From Paracyclopina nana (lineage: Eukaryota > Arthropoda > Copepoda > Cyclopoida > Cyclopettidae), in assembly GCA_019096065.1 (NCBI GenBank), contig JAGUCH010000001.1:14632001-14696000 (forward strand): a DNA stretch of 64,000 nt, read 5' to 3'. The translations under genes and the position numbers were made by a program. Shown in pieces: positions 1 to 11,474 of this stretch; the stretch's first letter is position 1; every line of letters begins with the position of its first letter. The notes below the pieces were generated by a model. It did no database searches. It had not been told where the DNA came from and saw only the letters and a program-made list of their open reading frames with translations.

Positions 1-3000
1 CCAGGGAACGACGTTTTACACACTTCTTCCAGCTGCAAACAACCAGGCTTGGAGGCCAACTGGAGACCGGGCTCAGCTAGGTCGTATAGCTTAGAGTTGT
101 GAATGATGTTCTTGATGCAGCCTTCAAATGGCTTTCCCATGGGAGTTTGCGACCACTGATACTTGAGCGGGTCAAACTGCTGCGCCATGAGACCTCCAAT
201 TTGCAGAGGAGTGTTCACATTCAAGTACTCGTTGAATGGGGGCACTGCTCCTTTGACTTGGCATGTCTTGTCATCGAACTCAGTTGGAGTGCCGTCCTCG
301 TGCTCCATCACCTGAGCAGACCTGCAAAAGTCCACAACCATGCGCACTTCCTCACGGTCCCAGAAAATATCGATCCTATGCCAATCTCCATCATCGAGGC
401 CGTTCTTCGTAGTAATCCTGAGCTCAAGAGTGCCTGAGCCGAAATCAATCAAAAGTCGAGGATGGGCGTTCACCAGCTCGAGATCGATGAAATCTGATAT
501 CAAGTTCTCCTCTTCTTCAGGAGGGCCTATGGGGCCATTGTAGAGCAATGTTCCATCAGGCTTTCTAGTCATAAACTCTATGGACAAGTGGGACTCTTCG
601 CATTGCTCCAGAGGTGGATACCAGGCCCATCCCTTGCCCCAAAAGGACCTCGTCGTTTGTTGGCAGCGTGGACCTTCAAATCCTCTCGGGCATTGGCACC
701 GTACTCCCCATCGGCCCTCGAGGCAGCGACCTCCGTTGTAGCAAACATGAGCATGGCACGATTCCGGCTTGGCAAAGTTACGAGCTCCGCAAACGCACTC
801 TGGTACAACCTCTACCCGAACACCGACAAGGGCCGTTTTGTTGGCATCTACCATGTATGGCACTTGGTTGATTTCCAGATTGTTTGTACAGGAGCCTTCG
901 CAATTTTCATTCTCATAAAGGCACTCGTCAATGCCAACCATGGTGATGTTGATGCCCAGCTCACGTTCAAAGTCTTCACGGTGTCTCAGGAGGATACCAT
1001 TCAATTTTACAGGCTTATAGTATGGAGATCCGTGCACGGAAAATCGAACGTCCGTCACCCTGTCGTACTTATTGTGGGTCATCACGGAGAACACGTCAAT
1101 ATTTGCAAGGGGAACTTGCTCGGGCAGAAACACGGCAAGCTTTTCTCGAAACATGGCCACCTTAGATTTGATCAACTTCTCCTCTTTGTCGTCCCAAATA
1201 CGAATGAAGTCTTCAGCGGTCATGCCATAGATCCGGAAAGATCCCGAGTTGATCACGGCATCGTGGCTAATCTCCTTGATGATCACCGTCACGTTGGAGG
1301 GGACGTCAGTTTGCGTATGCTTGCGATCATAGACCTTGAAATTGAGAACATAGCGGCCCTCGGGCACTCCATGCTTCATCGTGATCAAGCCAGTCTCTTT
1401 GTCCAGAGTGAAGTATGGATAGTCTGGATTTGCCGATGCCCAGGAGAAAGTCTTATCGGGCAGATCCCAATCATCTCGGTCGTACACGTAAACCCTTCCA
1501 ATAGGAGCCGAAGGAGAGGATCCCTGGTAATTGTAGACAAATATCTCCTTGGAACCTGGCTGCATTTTGTTGTCGTTTGAATCGCCAATGACAATTGTCA
1601 AAGTCGACGTTCCAGACATAGAAGGATTGCCAGAATCTTTGATGACAATTGGCACTTCGTATTCCTTTTGTTGCTCACGATCAAAAGATCTTAATGAGGA
1701 AACAACAGCCATGCCATCACCATTTGCTCCCTTTGGATCATGCTCCACCTTGAAAGAAGCTCTGATCACGTCTTGGGCATTCGGGTCCATCCTAAATGTG
1801 AAGGAAGGTCCGTTGCCTTTAGATCGATCGTCGTCATCTGTGGCAAGAACTTCCACCACTTTTCGAGGAGGGCTGTGCTCGGGCAATACGGGTCGATAGT
1901 TTTTCAAGAACCTCGGAGAGTTGTCATTGATATCTTGCACAATGACAGTAAGAGTGGCTGTGGCAGTTTTGGGCGGATCGCCGTCATCGATGGCCAGGAT
2001 TTTGATTTGGTGAGCAGGAGACGTTTCTCGGTCAAGCTGCCTTTGAATCGACACGGTTCCATCCTCAGAAATGGCAAATTGCCTTCTGCGGTCAGAGGAT
2101 CTGTCAATCTCGTAACGGACCTTTGACTTGCCGCCTTGGTCCGGATCGGTGGCACGGAAACGCTCCAGGGTCTTGCCGACCCTGGCATTTTCTCGTACGA
2201 GAGCCTCAATATTGGCCTTCTCAAAAACTGGCTTATTGTCATTGATGTCCCTTAACTTGACAGTGACCCATGACTGAGCCACGTGGTACTTGTCATTATC
2301 ATTGTCTTCGCCCTTGTCGTTCACCTGAATCCTAAATCTGAAGCCAGATCTCTCCAATTGGTTTTCATAGTTGAGAGACTGAACAACTTTAAGGCTTCCA
2401 GTGCCATCATTGTTCCTGACCATGGTAAATTTATCCGCACCAAAACCTGAATTCTCAATAACTTTGTAGTGGAACTTGTTGGACTCGTCCTCATCATGGA
2501 CAGTCACGGTGAGAATGGGAGCGTCGGGGAGCAGGTTTCCATCCGTTTCATCCACTTCCGTGATCCATTCTTCCTTGGTGAAGCTTGGAGGCATATCATT
2601 GATATCCTTCACACGGATCGAGGCTGTCCCAGTGCCCTTCAAGCCACCCCCATCCATCGCCACGACTTGGATCGAGTAATCTGGAGTTTTCTCCCGATCC
2701 AGGCAACAGACAGCGGTCTTAATGACGCCAGTCTCCTCTTCAATCTCGAATATGGGTGTGCCGGTGTGCTCGTCAATTACATTCTTCTCAATCGAGTATT
2801 TGAGCTTGGCATTCGTACCTTCGTCGCTATCATCATAGTCGACGGCAGTCATAGTCATGACCATCATCCCAGCAGTTCCATTTTCGGTCACATTTCCATA
2901 GTAAATTCCCTTGAATAATAAAATTAAGGTTTCCGCCAATAATGGTAACGATTCAAAGGTACCTGTGGGAACAGAGGTGCGTTGTCATTGATATCCTTCA

Positions 3001-6000
3001 AGTTGACTTGGACGTCAGCATATCCAACAAGACCATTTCCTCCATCGTCCTGAGCAAACACAGTGAATCTCCATTGAGGTCGACCTCCGGGCTCATCTCT
3101 ATCCAAAGGCTTGAGCACGTAGATCTCTCCGGTGGTTCTGTTGATATCGAATTTCGACTGGTCAGGCTGATTAGGTTCAATGCCTTGGCCAGTCAGGAAG
3201 TACACAATATTGTGTTCCCTATCCTTATCTCCATCGGTGGCAGTAACCTAATAAATCATTGTACATTAGCATCACGTTACATACGTATCATGTAAAACAA
3301 TTTTTAGCAACAAAAAACAAAAATCATGACAAAGAGCGAAAACACTTACCTGTAGAATCGGCCTTTCTTCCAAGCTTTCTTCCCAAATAGTGGCCTCGTA
3401 ACTCCTCTCATTAAAAACCGGGGGCAAATCGTTCAAATCACGAACAGAAATGCTGATCTCGGTTGTATTTTCATTGAGACTGTCAGAGGCCACTAGGGTC
3501 AAATCATACTAAACAAAAAATAAGCGAAAAAAAAGTGAATAAAGAGATAAGAAAACAAAAAAGTGAACATAAAAAAATCAAGGGGGAACCAAAGAGATAA
3601 TAAAAGAAACCTAATAATTGAGTACGAGATTTTTTGTATAACCTGCAAGACTCTTTTTGGCAGCATACGGTCATCTTCCTCAGTGATTTGAGTCTCGTAT
3701 GTCGGTCGGTCAAAGACAGGAGGGTTGTCATTGACATCATTCACGTGAATGACTATGGTTGTGTAGTTTTCATTTAAGTTGTCGGACGCGACCAACCTCA
3801 GTTCGTACTATAATTCATTTTTGGTTAGTTATTTGAAAGCTATCTTTGAGGGCCTGTTAGTTTAAAAAAGCTCAATGAACTGGATTTGCCATTTCCTGGT
3901 GCTTTAATGCAATTTGCCGTATATGCCTCCAATGTCGGCGCTTAACTTGGAACAATTGTTTGATCTGGTAACGGTGAATGATCCGAAACAGCAAGTTTTG
4001 GTCGATTCGGCATAATATCAGAAAATCAGGCAAACAGTCCATTGAGTCAATATAGCTGTATATATCACAAGTTGTAAAACTTACTCTCTTTCTTGTCTCA
4101 TAATCCAACTGGCCTGCCACATAAATAGCTCCAGTCATGTTTTTGACTGCAAATGCACCACCAAAGTTGCCTCGAGTGATTTCGTAGCGGATCCTCGAAG
4201 CTATAAAGAATAGACATAGCACAGTAATGCAACTGCACTTTGGAGAGCCAATAAAAAAGCTCACATTCGTCCTTATCGTTGGCTGTTACAGTCAAAACAG
4301 TGTGCTGAATGTCCTCATTCTCATCCACTTCGGCCTCGTAGAGGTGCTTGTCGAAATAGGGAGGGTTGTCGTTTTTGTCAGCAATGCCAATTCTTATGTA
4401 CTTGGTCACAGAATTGGGCTGACCGCCAGAATTCGGCCTCGCTGACGGAGCTCCATCCCTTGCCTCCACCTCGAGAGCATAGGCTCCCTTGGCTTCTCGA
4501 TCGAAAATGGCCTTTGTGCTGATCTCGCCAGTTTGAGAGTTGATTTTGAAGAACCTCTCTCCATCGGAGTTGGGCTTGATGTAGTAGTAGACCTGGTTGT
4601 TGGGGAACGTTCCATCCCTGTCGATGGCATTCACACGGGTCACAACGGTTCCGATTGGCTCTCCTTCCAGAACACGTTCTTGCTCACGTTCGGTGAAAAG
4701 CGGGATTTCATCGTTGACGTCCTCGACAACGATAAAAATTGTGGCCTCCGAAGCCAACTGCTGAGCTCCATTGTTCTAGAATACACAAGATAGATTAGGC
4801 AACGATCAAACGCAAAGCTTGCTGAAATGGCCTTATATTATAAATGATGTTTGGAAAGCTTGTCCGATTCAGCAAAAAAGTCCTGAAAGCAATATGCCAA
4901 TAATCTACGAAACCAGCCAACTCTTACCTCAACACGAACAGTGAGGTTGTACTCCTTGATGCGTTCATAGTCGAGAGGATGATTGACCTTGATATCTGCA
5001 TAGGTGTAATCTCCCTCCTTGCGTTGTTGCAAATAAAAGGTATCGTATTTGTTCGTCTGGTCGGTAGAGCCACGGATGATTTTGTAGAAGACGGTAGGGT
5101 TGTCTTCAATGCCAGAGCTACATAGAAAAAACAGATATTAAAGGGCTACCCAAGCGAAAAAAGGTGGAAAAGGCCAGGAGGTTTTTTTCTCAAAAATAAG
5201 GGCCAGTGAGAAAATTGTGGCATGCAGTAGTCATTTATCATGCAAATAGGGACATGCAAACAAGGTCTACAGTTGTAACTCAGCAAGCAAAAAGTGTACG
5301 CAGCAAAAATCCACACTCTGGAAAAATCCGGTCTTCTTCCTGAAAAATCACTCTAAGGAAAAATCAAGAGACAGGACACACATATAGTAGTTGTACTGTA
5401 TGATCAACAGTGATCTAGCTAACATTGAAAAAATCGCTGCTGTCAATGATGCTGCAAAAATTCATCAACTGACAGAGCTGTTGTTCTTGAAGGGTCTATA
5501 AGTTATGTAGTAGCAGTAGAATGATCTACACACGACAAACAGCAAGGCAATGATTGTTTAAAGAATACTGTTATAGCGGATAGGAGGGTCTACGAAAATA
5601 CTGCACTCTTGCCAAAAAAAGGGCACTCGTTAGTAACAATTTTGCACAAAAATTCTAAGGTCGGTCGTCTCGTGTAGTTAGATTTTTAGTTGAAAAAATG
5701 GCACACTAAAAAATCCACTGCACGAAGGAAAAAACAACCATGTCGATGGAAAAATGTCGACATTAAGTTGGGACGACTTCAAAGTAGCTTATATTGCAGC
5801 TGTCGAGTGCTCGTGATTTCTCTTGTAGCAGCAGCATCAAAGTACGTAGAGTAGCAGTTTTGACAAACAGGAAACATTTTTTGAGGGCAGTATCCTGATC
5901 AGACCTTGCTCTAACTGTGGTGACAGTTTCACCGACAGCTGTGTTTTCCTTGACGTAGACTGCTCTGGAGATTCGTTCAAGATCGTCCCAAACTGGGGGC

Positions 6001-9000
6001 TTGTTGCTGCGATCCACAACCTCCACTTGGACAGCAACCGTTCGAGAGAGTGGATTTGAGCCTCTGTCCTCGGCTATGGCCTCCAAAGTGTATGAGGCTC
6101 GCTTTTAGTGAAAAGTGGGGTTGTGGGGTAGGTGGAAGAAGAAGAAGAGAGAGAGAAAATGTACAAATTATTAATTATGTTGATTTGTGCTACAGAAGAA
6201 GTAGATCATAATTAGCAGTTCAACGACGACGACCTCGTAAATACCAATGATAGATAAATATGCTGTACATAGTAAGTTGTTCGAGATTAGTAGATGTAAA
6301 TTAGCGAGCCCAATATGGTCGGTAGTATAAAGCTGAATATGGGATATGAAGCAAAAGGGAAAGCAAAATATTCTCGAAAGCAGAGCAGCAACTCGGTGAT
6401 TTTTAGCCCAAACTTTCCTTTTGTGGTAGAAGAGGCAGTAGAAGCTGCTCTTCGAGAATAATGATGATGCTCCAGCCTGCACTGTGGGCGAAAAAGGGCC
6501 CCAATCTACCTTCATGTTCGATATAGAGAAGGAGAGTTTTTGGCCCACAGTGCGTTATTTGAAGCAGCGTACGAGGGTATAAAGTAGAAGAAGTCTGCTA
6601 GGGTTGTTCTTATATATCTATCTATCTATAATGTACTACAGGGAGCCTCAAAAGTTGGTATCTGCAGCCCGGCAATTTTCCAACCAGCTTGAAAAATAAA
6701 TGAGCCAATTTGGAGAATATCTCGACAACGTTTCGTCGGATTAGGGGATTAAAGAGCCAGAAATTGCTACTATATTTTGCATAATAATAAGGAGAGCTGG
6801 AAAGCTCCCATTAATTCGGCCACTTCCCCATTCAAAGCAAGGGCTCATCGGAATGAAACGAAAATGACAGCAGCGGTGGCCATCCTGCAGTACATGCTAA
6901 ATAGATGCACGGGATAGATAGCAACAACGCGTGCACGCACAGTGGGGCAGGTTGCTGCAATATATTGCAACTTTGTAGTTGACGAACGCACACGCAATTT
7001 TGGCTCCAATTGCGATGAATGCATGCAAGCACGTGTTATGTTTTGCCAGAAAAAGTGTCCCACTGTGCATGCATTTAGCAGGGGGAGGAAAAGGGGTTAG
7101 AATAGTATATTTGGGTCCATGTGTTGCAGGGGTATTGTTACGATCACCATCAACGATGATGGTGATCTTGGTCAGTCTCAATGATTAGTGAATTAGAAGC
7201 AGCTGCTTTACACACTACAGGGTGGGGGAATAAGGTGCTGAAGAAGTTTCTACCACCCTGTAGCCAATTAGTGCTAGATGTATGATAATGAGTAAAAAAG
7301 AGCATAAGCAAGTCCCAGATTAGTTCAAGATTTTTCTCCCACATCCGTAGTAGTAATAGTACAAATGTTATGAAGGGTGGGGGCAAATAAATTTGGTGGG
7401 CGTGGCTAGCTACAAACCTTGCCCGGACCGTGGTGACAATTTCGCCCTGGGGAGCATTTTCTTTGACGTAAATTTCTCCGTAGAACTGCTGTTCCCAGAT
7501 AGGGGGCTTGTTGTTTCGGTCCACGACCTCAAGCTCCACGTCTACGTCCGCATGTAGGGCAGGGCTGCCCCTATCTGTGGCCCTCACTGTGATCTTGAAC
7601 CGGGCTCGCTACAAGGTGGGTCGACACGCACAAAAATCGGGTTATTTCAAAGTAAAAAGAAAGACACGGACACAATTTGAGAGCTAGAGCTAGAGGGTAA
7701 GGTGTACTAGTCCCTTGGTAGTAGCGGATAGAACGACACACCCTGTATCTTGGACATATGCTGACACAGTAGATATAGTGATTTGAGGGGTTGGAAGAGG
7801 ATCATAATTGAAAATTGGGGGTGTCTGCAAAAATCATGACACCGCGTGAAAAAGAACATTAGAACCTTTGTATAGTTTCGCGAATTATCAATATACTATG
7901 TAGAGTAGATGGTAATTTGTATCATGTAGCCCGCCCTAAAAAGAAAATCAACTTACGTCTAGGGGCTTGGTGAGGAAGATCCATCCTGATTCGGGCTGGA
8001 TGTCAAAGTAGTCGAGGTCACTTGGGTCAGCCGGTGCAGTGAGGCTGTAGCGAATGGCTCCGTTGTTGTCTGCGTCCTCGTCCGAGGCTGAGACGCGAAG
8101 GATATTGGTACCGATATTGGTATCTTGCTTCACATTCTCGACATATCTCTGTAAAAGGTGAAATTGAATTGCGGATAGGAATCTCTCGCATGATAATAGC
8201 ACTAAAGTTACGAACCTGTCTGTCAAACAAAGGTGGATTATCGTTGACATCTAGGATTTCCACGGTGAATGAGCAGACGCCTTCAAGGCTCGGTTCGCCA
8301 GAGTCGACAGCTTTAACGGTCACACTGACTTGCTTGCCGTCCTCACCCTCTCGGTCAAAGACCTTGTTGGTGAAGAGCTCTCCCGTCTCCTCGTCTACAT
8401 TGAACTTGGTGCCCTTTTGGTTAGGCTGCTGCACTATGCTGTACTTGACTTGACCGTTGACCCCCTTGTCCTTGTCCACAGCATGCACTTTTATGACAGG
8501 TGACCCGTTCGGAGCACCCTCCTCAACTTTGGGTGCATACGAAGCGCAGTCTTCAAACACTGGCTTGTTATCGTTGACATCAGTAATAAAGACGACCACC
8601 ACAGCAGTCGAGGTATGCAAAGTACTTTTGTCAACTGGGGGAGCTCCCGGCTCAAGGCAACATTTTCCGTCATCAGTGGCAGTAACGTTCAGCTCGTACT
8701 TGTCTCGGTCCAAGTTGATCAAGCCAGGAATCAGTCGGATGACACCAGTATTTTCCTCGATTCGGAAAAGGCCGGAGGTCGTGTCTCCTCCCACAAAGCC
8801 AAACGTTACGCCGTCGCCGTCCTTGTCTGAGGCCACCACAGTGGTCACGAGAGTGTTAGGACCAGCATTCTCGTCCACGTTCGGAGTGTAGACTTGCTGG
8901 CTGAATTTGGGCTCTTCGTCATTTTTGTTTTCGGTGTAGACCCTAACTGTTGCAGTGCCCGTCCTTGGAGGCTCTCCGCGATCCTTTGCAGTCACCACAA

Positions 9001-11474
9001 ATTCGTAGTAGGCATTGTTCGAATCAGCATCCAGTCTTTTCGCGTTTGACACGATACCCTTGGCGCTGACCGTGAAGTGGTCATCAGATACATAATATTC
9101 TATGTCTGCGTTAGCGCCAGAGTCCGAGTCGGCAGCTTTAACCTTCAGAATCGATGTTCCGATGGGAATATCTTCGTCCACATTGTGAGCTTGGTAGTCA
9201 GGCAGCTCAAATTTGGGAGCATTATCGTTCACGTCCGATACCTTGATCGTCAGCTCGACCGAGGTCGAAAAGCCTCCCGAGTCTTCTGTGGCGGTGACCA
9301 ACAATTGGTAAATGTGTGGTTGCTGCAAATCCTCAAAGTCCAATTCCTTGGCAAGCTTTACAATGCCAGACGATGGGCCTATATTGAAAGTTCCCTGGCC
9401 TTGTCCCTGGGCTTTAAGCGTGTACCTAAAAGATAGGGCAATAAATAAAAAGCTGCATTCTAGGATCCTCGCACTGTTTTTGATTATACCTGATTTCTCT
9501 GTCGGCGAAAGACTTTGCCTTCACGCTTATAATATCAGAATCTTTCTTTTGGCTTTCGGGAATCTCTGCCTCATAGCTCGGCATGTAGAATTGGGGCGGC
9601 CTTTTCCCACCAACAATCGAAAGCCTCTCCTCAGGCGTGGACTGCCACTTTTGGCCATCTCTTCCGTTCTGGTCTTCAGCTTTGACATAGAGCACATACT
9701 CCATATCTAGCTGAAAAGGTTCTGTTCCTCGGGTTCTGACAACACCAGATCGCTCGTCGACCTCAAAACGGCCTCCAGTTCTATCTCGCACGAGGAAATA
9801 ATGAATATTATGGTCAGTGTCTGGATCTTTAGCTTGCAGGGTAAACACTCTAGTATTAGGGGGAGCATTGAGCTTCACAACAGCCTGCATTGGAAGTGGT
9901 CTGTTGATGAAATATGGATTTTCATCATTGACATCCTTGACTTTGATGATCACTCTCTGGTTGTCGGTATCTATGTGAAAAGGGGAAAAGAGCATTTACG
10001 ACAGCTGCCTTTACAAATTATCAATTCAACTCACATTGAAGACCTCTCCATTCTACGATACCAACACCGAAAGAAGAGCAGATAATGAAATAGAGAAATG
10101 AATTAGAGTTTTTCCACCACAACCGATACAGGATCAAAAGGAGCGTCCGTCACGCAGATTCCCCCTCAAGTTTTTTTTAGAATTTTCATGATGATGACAC
10201 TTCGTGGTGTTTGGAAGGTAAACACGCACGCAGAGTCAATTTATTTGCCCAATAAGTGAAGGGAAAGTAAATAATCAAGCTCTACCTGCTGCTCCAGAGT
10301 TGGTGATGATGACCCAAAAGTCAATCGTTTTTTCCCGTCCCAGCTCCTCGTAGTCCCATCGTTTCTTCACGCGTACAGCTCCATTGGGTTCTACAGTCAC
10401 CCACGGGTTTTCGTCGCGGATTTTGAACGTTTCGTGCTCAGACTCTTTTTCTAGCTGGAAGACAATTTTGCCCTCAACCTGACCATCGGCTTCGGTGAAT
10501 TCAGTTCTCTTGGTCGGCCTGACAGCCCTTGTGGCTCGTCGTTTTCGCCGAACATGGTTGTCTTCCGAATCACGATCAATTATGATTTCATCTTCATCGT
10601 TGATGATATCTATTATGGCCGACAGCCTACTTTGTCTCGACTGATTTGCCTTCTCTTTGGCAAGTATCGTCAGCTGAGCGGGCAAAGCCTCTTGGTTGAC
10701 AAGCATAACCTCTCCTGTTTGAGGCACAACAATGCAGCACGGATCCGGTGGGTCGAGGCCGTACACAACCTCATCGCCGTCAGGATCGGAGGCGGAGACC
10801 TTGCCCAAAATGGCGTACTTTCTCACTTCAGTAGGGCTCACTTTCCACAACAACTTAGTTGATGTGACGTTGAACACAGGCAGGTTGTCGTTGACATCGT
10901 CGATCGCGACGTCAATGTGGGCCAACACCCTTTCGGGATCCAGAGGAGCTAAAAGCTTGAGGTCGAACTGGGCTCGTTTTTCTCGATCCAGAGACCGCTT
11001 TGTCACTAGCCGCCCGTCGACAAAAGCGAAAGAGGAGCTTTTGAGCTCGCCAAACGGCAAGTTGCCATAGCCCATTTGAACAGGGGTACCCGCGGGCTGG
11101 TTTTCCTGCACGTGGCCGCTGAACTTGGGAGGCTGATCGCAACCGAACGGCTTCAACTCGATAGGAATCACTTTGGTCGTGCCGTCGAGGCTCTCTTCCA
11201 AGACGGCGAGGCTGACATTGGCGTCGGATGGAAGATGGACCTTTCCGTGGGTCGTGAGGGTGACCCCGTTGGCCAAAAAGAAGGTTTTGGCGTAATCGTC
11301 ATTGTTGGATACCAAGTATCTGTACCCCGAGGCCAGGGAGGCGTTGAGGGTGTAGAGGTCGGCCCCTGGCTCCAAGTTGGCTGGCACTTGCAATCTGAGG
11401 ACGGGCCCCGTCGTCGCGATGGAGGCCGCTTGCTCGGCGATCCAGATGAGGCCGAGGAAGAGGAGTTTGTCCAT
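1..11474 (-). CDS. CadN: Neural cadherin (CadN), N-terminal ~2,480 codons; runs off the left edge
   Basis: Classical-type arthropod N-cadherin, a calcium-dependent homophilic adhesion receptor of neurons and epithelia. I read 11 coding exons per transcript, all with GT-AG borders and compatible phases: 10286-11474, 9490-9970, 8216-9425, 7957-8148, (7418-7608 or 5905-6101), 4928-5117, 4265-4775, 4085-4200, (3643-3807 or 3350-3508), 2963-3247, and 1-2909, which stays open to base 1. The ATG at 11474 starts a signal peptide (MDKLLFLGLIWIAEQAAS). RRKRR at residues 309-313 is a furin-like site. Many cadherin repeats follow with DxNDN, LDRE and DxD calcium motifs. Then come a membrane-proximal cysteine-containing region, an EGF domain (about 810-700) and a laminin-G domain (about 690-60). 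The second LamG, transmembrane segment and catenin-binding tail must lie to the left of the window. Sequence agreement with insect CadN is long and colinear, so the identity is secure. Introns are 53 bp to 1.3 kb. Confidence 0.97.
3350..3508 (-). CDS. CadN: CadN alternative exon, second of pair 2
   Basis: A 159-bp phase 0/0 exon flanked by TTTAG and GTAAGT. It encodes YDLTLVASDSLNENTTE, then DLNDLPPVFNERSYEAT and ends RPILQ. It aligns along its full length with the exon at 3643-3807 but has diverged, especially in the second half. The final Gln is kept, so either exon joins the exon at 2963-3247 (VTATDGDKDRE) in the same way. Confidence 0.9.
3643..3807 (-). CDS. CadN: CadN alternative exon, first of pair 2
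   Basis: A 165-bp exon in phase 0/0. It begins YELRLVASDNLNENYTT and ends KRVLQ, matching the common arthropod form of this cadherin-repeat boundary. A paralogous copy lies 134 bp further along the transcript at 3350-3508. Both lengths are multiples of three, so double inclusion would keep the frame but duplicate half a repeat. In order and content the pair corresponds to Drosophila exon 13a/13b. Confidence 0.92.
5905..6101 (-). CDS. CadN: CadN alternative exon, second of pair 1
   Basis: A 197-bp exon, starting phase 0 after CTAAAAG and ending GCAAG|GTCTGA, a weaker donor than its partner's. It encodes VVDRSNKPPVW and VYVKEN and is two codons longer than the copy at 7418-7608. Upstream (RASYTLEAIAEDRG) it looks closer to the usual insect sequence than the other copy does. 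The next exon, at 4928-5117, completes the split codon to Ser and continues SGIEDNPTVFYK. Confidence 0.88.
6102..7417 (-). other. CadN: Intron between the two pair-1 alternative CadN exons
   Basis: This 1,316-bp AT-rich intron separates the duplicated exons. I see no third exon copy and no other gene in it. It contains a perfect 10-bp inverted repeat with a 6-base loop at 7142-7167 and a short TCTA repeat near 6605. Other CadN introns over 300 bp (5118-5904, 7609-7956, 9971-10285) showed no recognisable feature. Confidence 0.7.
7142..7167. promoter_or_regulatory. Perfect hairpin in the intron between alternative exons
   Basis: gatcaccatc, the six-base loop aacgat, then gatggtgatc: a 10-bp perfect stem. 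It lies 251 bp downstream of the donor of the alternative exon at 7418-7608 and would fold in the pre-mRNA. A splicing role is inference from location only. Confidence 0.4.
7418..7608 (-). CDS. CadN: CadN alternative exon, first of pair 1
   Basis: A 191-bp exon starting in phase 0 after TTGTAG and ending GCAAG|GTTTGT. It encodes the junction of two cadherin repeats and contains VVDRNNKPPIW and IYVKEN. It is paralogous to the exon at 5905-6101, which has the same borders and phases. Both join the exon at 7957-8148 to that at 4928-5117. Including both copies would shift the frame (191+197 is not a multiple of 3), so a functional transcript must use one. Drosophila CadN has an equivalent module (exon 7a/7b); the correspondence is inferred from position. 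Confidence 0.9.

Noticed and set aside
588-1580. 330-codon plus-strand ORF
   Set aside because: It lies antisense to the CadN EGF/LamG-encoding exon, which is open and conserved. Its protein has no recognisable domain; it is a shadow ORF.
6171-6548. Possible third alternative CadN exon
   Set aside because: The minus-strand translation here shows no cadherin motif and lacks the borders shared by the true pair.
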